A stretch of 64,000 bases of DNA from Cryptosporangium minutisporangium (GTDB lineage Bacteria > Actinomycetota > Actinomycetes > Mycobacteriales > Cryptosporangiaceae). The notes beneath the pieces are model-generated. The model saw nothing but the letters and a program-made list of their open reading frames with translations. It ran no database searches and had not been told where the DNA came from. The DNA is taken from positions 451,166 through 515,165 of the forward strand of contig NZ_BAAAYN010000017.1 in NCBI RefSeq assembly GCF_039536245.1, written 5' to 3'. Position numbers and translations under genes: made by a program. Shown in pieces: positions 62,518-64,000 of the stretch; the first letter of the stretch is position 1, and each line of letters opens with the position of its first letter.

Positions 62518-63966
62518 ATGACTTCGACAGCGACGGCAGACATCGGCGTAACCGGCCTGGCCGTGATGGGTCGGAACCTGGCCCGCAACCTCGCGAGGCA
62601 CGGACACGCCGTAGCGATCCACAACCGATCGCCGGAGAAGACGCGCGCTCTGGTCAGCGACCACGGCTACGAGGGCACGTTCGTCGCCAGTGAGTCGATG
62701 GCCGACTTCGTGACCTCGCTGAAGCGTCCCCGCGCGGTGATCGTGATGGTCAAGGCCGGTCAACCGACCGACGCGGTGATCGACGAGCTGATCCCCTTGC
62801 TGGAGCCGGGCGACATCGTCGTGGACTGCGGAAATGCCCACTTCCTCGACACCAGGCGCCGGGAGGAGACGCTCCGCGAGCACGGGCTGCACTTCGTCGG
62901 CACCGGCGTGTCCGGGGGCGAAGAGGGCGCGCTGCGCGGCCCGAGCATCATGCCCGGTGGCTCGGCGGAGTCGTACCAGAAGCTCGGACCGATCTTCGAG
63001 TCGATCGCGGCGCAGGTCGACGGCGTGCCGTGCTGCATTCACGTCGGCCCGGACGGCGCCGGCCACTTCGTCAAGATGGTGCACAACGGCATCGAGTACG
63101 CCGACATGCAGCTGATCGCCGAGGCCTACGACCTGCTGCGATCCGGCCTCGACGCCACCCCGGGCCAGATCGCCGACATCTTCCGCGAGTGGAACCGGGG
63201 CAGCCTCGAGTCGTTCCTGATCGAGATCACCGCCGACGTGCTCGCACACGTCGACGGTCGGACCGGCCGGCCGTTCGTCGACGTCGTCCTGGACCAGGCC
63301 GAGCAGAAGGGCACCGGCCGTTGGACCGTGCAGAGCGCGCTCGACCTCGGCGTCCCGATCACCGGCATCGCCGAGGCCACGTTCGCGCGCTCGCTGTCCG
63401 GCCACGCCGAGCAGCGCGAGGCCGCTCGGGCGGTGTTCCCGGTGACGAACGAACTGGCCTGGGCCGCCGACGACCGGGAAGGCTTCATCGAGGACGTCCG
63501 CAAGGCGCTCTACGCCTCGAAAGTCGTCGCCTACGCGCAGGGCTTCGACATGATCAAGGCCGGTAGCGAGGAGTACGGCTGGAACGTCGACCGGGGCGCC
63601 ACGGCCACGATCTGGCGCGGCGGGTGCATCATCCGCGCCCGGTTCCTCGACCGCATCCGAGAGGCCTACGACGACGACCCGGAGCTGCCGACGCTGCTGG
63701 CCTCGCCCTACTTCGTCAAGGCTGTCTCGGACGGCGTCGAGAGCTGGCGCCGGGTGGTCGCCGATTCAGCACGGGCAGGCGTCCCGACGCCGGCGTTCTC
63801 CTCGTCGCTGGCGTACTTCGACGGGCTGCGGCGGGGCCGGCTGCCCGCCGCGCTGATCCAGGGCCTCCGCGACAACTTCGGCGCGCACACCTACCGCCGC
63901 GTCGACAGCGAGGGGGCGTTTCACACCCTATGGGGCTCCGACAAGACTGAGTCGGCGGCCCGCTGA
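62518..63966 (+). CDS. gnd: 6-phosphogluconate dehydrogenase, decarboxylating
   Basis: 482 residues, the long NADP-dependent form. It converts 6-phosphogluconate to ribulose 5-phosphate plus CO2 and NADPH in the pentose phosphate pathway. Rossmann start IGVTGLAVMGRNLARN (G-x-A-x-x-G), HNRSPEKTRAL, GTGVSGGEEGALRGPSIMPG (substrate loop), the catalytic Lys in HFVKMVHNGIEYADMQ, QKGTGRWTVQSAL, and C-terminal AHTYRRVDSEGAFHTLW. AGGTGACG precedes the ATG; a stem-loop follows the stop. Confidence 0.97.
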   Translation: MTSTATADIGVTGLAVMGRNLARNLARHGHAVAIHNRSPEKTRALVSDHGYEGTFVASESMADFVTSLKRPRAVIVMVKAGQPTDAVIDELIPLLEPGDIVVDCGNAHFLDTRRREETLREHGLHFVGTGVSGGEEGALRGPSIMPGGSAESYQKLGPIFESIAAQVDGVPCCIHVGPDGAGHFVKMVHNGIEYADMQLIAEAYDLLRSGLDATPGQIADIFREWNRGSLESFLIEITADVLAHVDGRTGRPFVDVVLDQAEQKGTGRWTVQSALDLGVPITGIAEATFARSLSGHAEQREAARAVFPVTNELAWAADDREGFIEDVRKALYASKVVAYAQGFDMIKAGSEEYGWNVDRGATATIWRGGCIIRARFLDRIREAYDDDPELPTLLASPYFVKAVSDGVESWRRVVADSARAGVPTPAFSSSLAYFDGLRRGRLPAALIQGLRDNFGAHTYRRVDSEGAFHTLWGSDKTESAAR

Positions 63967-63993
63967 CCCACCGAGCCTGACAGCCTCGGTGGG
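63967..63993 (+). terminator. Terminator after gnd
   Basis: CCCACCGAG (63967-63975) and CTCGGTGGG (63985-63993), 9-bp perfect arms and a 9-nt loop starting one base after the stop. A T tract cannot be seen before the window ends. Confidence 0.7.
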
Positions 63994-64000
63994 CGGGGCC

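Overview
The window is about 70% GC. The genes have strong third-position GC bias, frequent GTG starts and many 4-bp ATGA stop/start overlaps, so this is the chromosome of a filamentous actinomycete. A complete conservon (cvnABCD), a neighbouring DUF6230/DUF6114 pair, a streptogrisin-type protease, an actinobacterial-type leuA with a Leu-codon leader and a TAP-like secreted hydrolase all fit. I would guess a Frankineae/Cryptosporangium-like or micromonosporal lineage, but nothing here settles the genus. The housekeeping loci (asd-lysC, leuA, recR-ybaB-dnaX, SRP RNA, tadA, gnd, two serine tRNAs) mark it as core chromosome.

Layout: 0.1-4.2 kb holds a frameshifted glutaminase and small regulators: a winged-helix protein, a MarR protein with a tandem operator, and a GbsR/MarR protein. 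4.4-6.9 kb is a DUF4097-DrrA-DrrB efflux operon divergent from the GbsR-type regulator and closed by a strong terminator. 7-17 kb holds two divergent lipoproteins, an epoxide hydrolase/TetR divergon, a TauE/XRE-cupin/AzlCD cluster, an unusual palindrome-centred array of ~32-bp repeats, an MFS permease, an XRE regulator and a streptogrisin. 17.4-20.1 kb has an NTF2-like protein and an XRE-glycosyltransferase pair whose glycosyltransferase is cut by one in-frame amber codon. 20.5-24.4 kb has small membrane proteins, an isochorismatase-family hydrolase and DUF6230/DUF6114.

24.5-34.8 kb is biosynthetic and signalling: asd and lysC (minus strand), the conservon (plus strand), then leuA with an attenuator-like leader. 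34.8-44.1 kb on the minus strand carries an acetyltransferase, a class II aldolase, an acyl-CoA oxidase and a five-gene peptide ABC importer. 44.4-47.9 kb is recR-ybaB-dnaX with the SRP RNA upstream. At 49.3 kb tRNA-Ser(GGA) is the attachment site of a deleted integrative element: a 62-bp exact repeat of the tRNA 3' half lies 523 bp away and a decayed tyrosine integrase tail sits between. 50-57 kb has a CPBP protease, a secreted protein, an Rrf2 regulator, a sulfonate-type ABC importer, a TcmP-like protein and a VOC protein. 57-64 kb has a secreted TAP-family hydrolase, a processive glycosyltransferase with a coupled small membrane protein, tRNA-Ser(CGA), tadA with its partner, and gnd.

The strongest unexplained signals are the repeat array at 13.3-13.55 kb, the tRNA-Ser integration scar, the amber-interrupted glycosyltransferase, the exact 99-bp in-frame duplication in drrA, and the leuA leader. 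I see no obvious new defence system.
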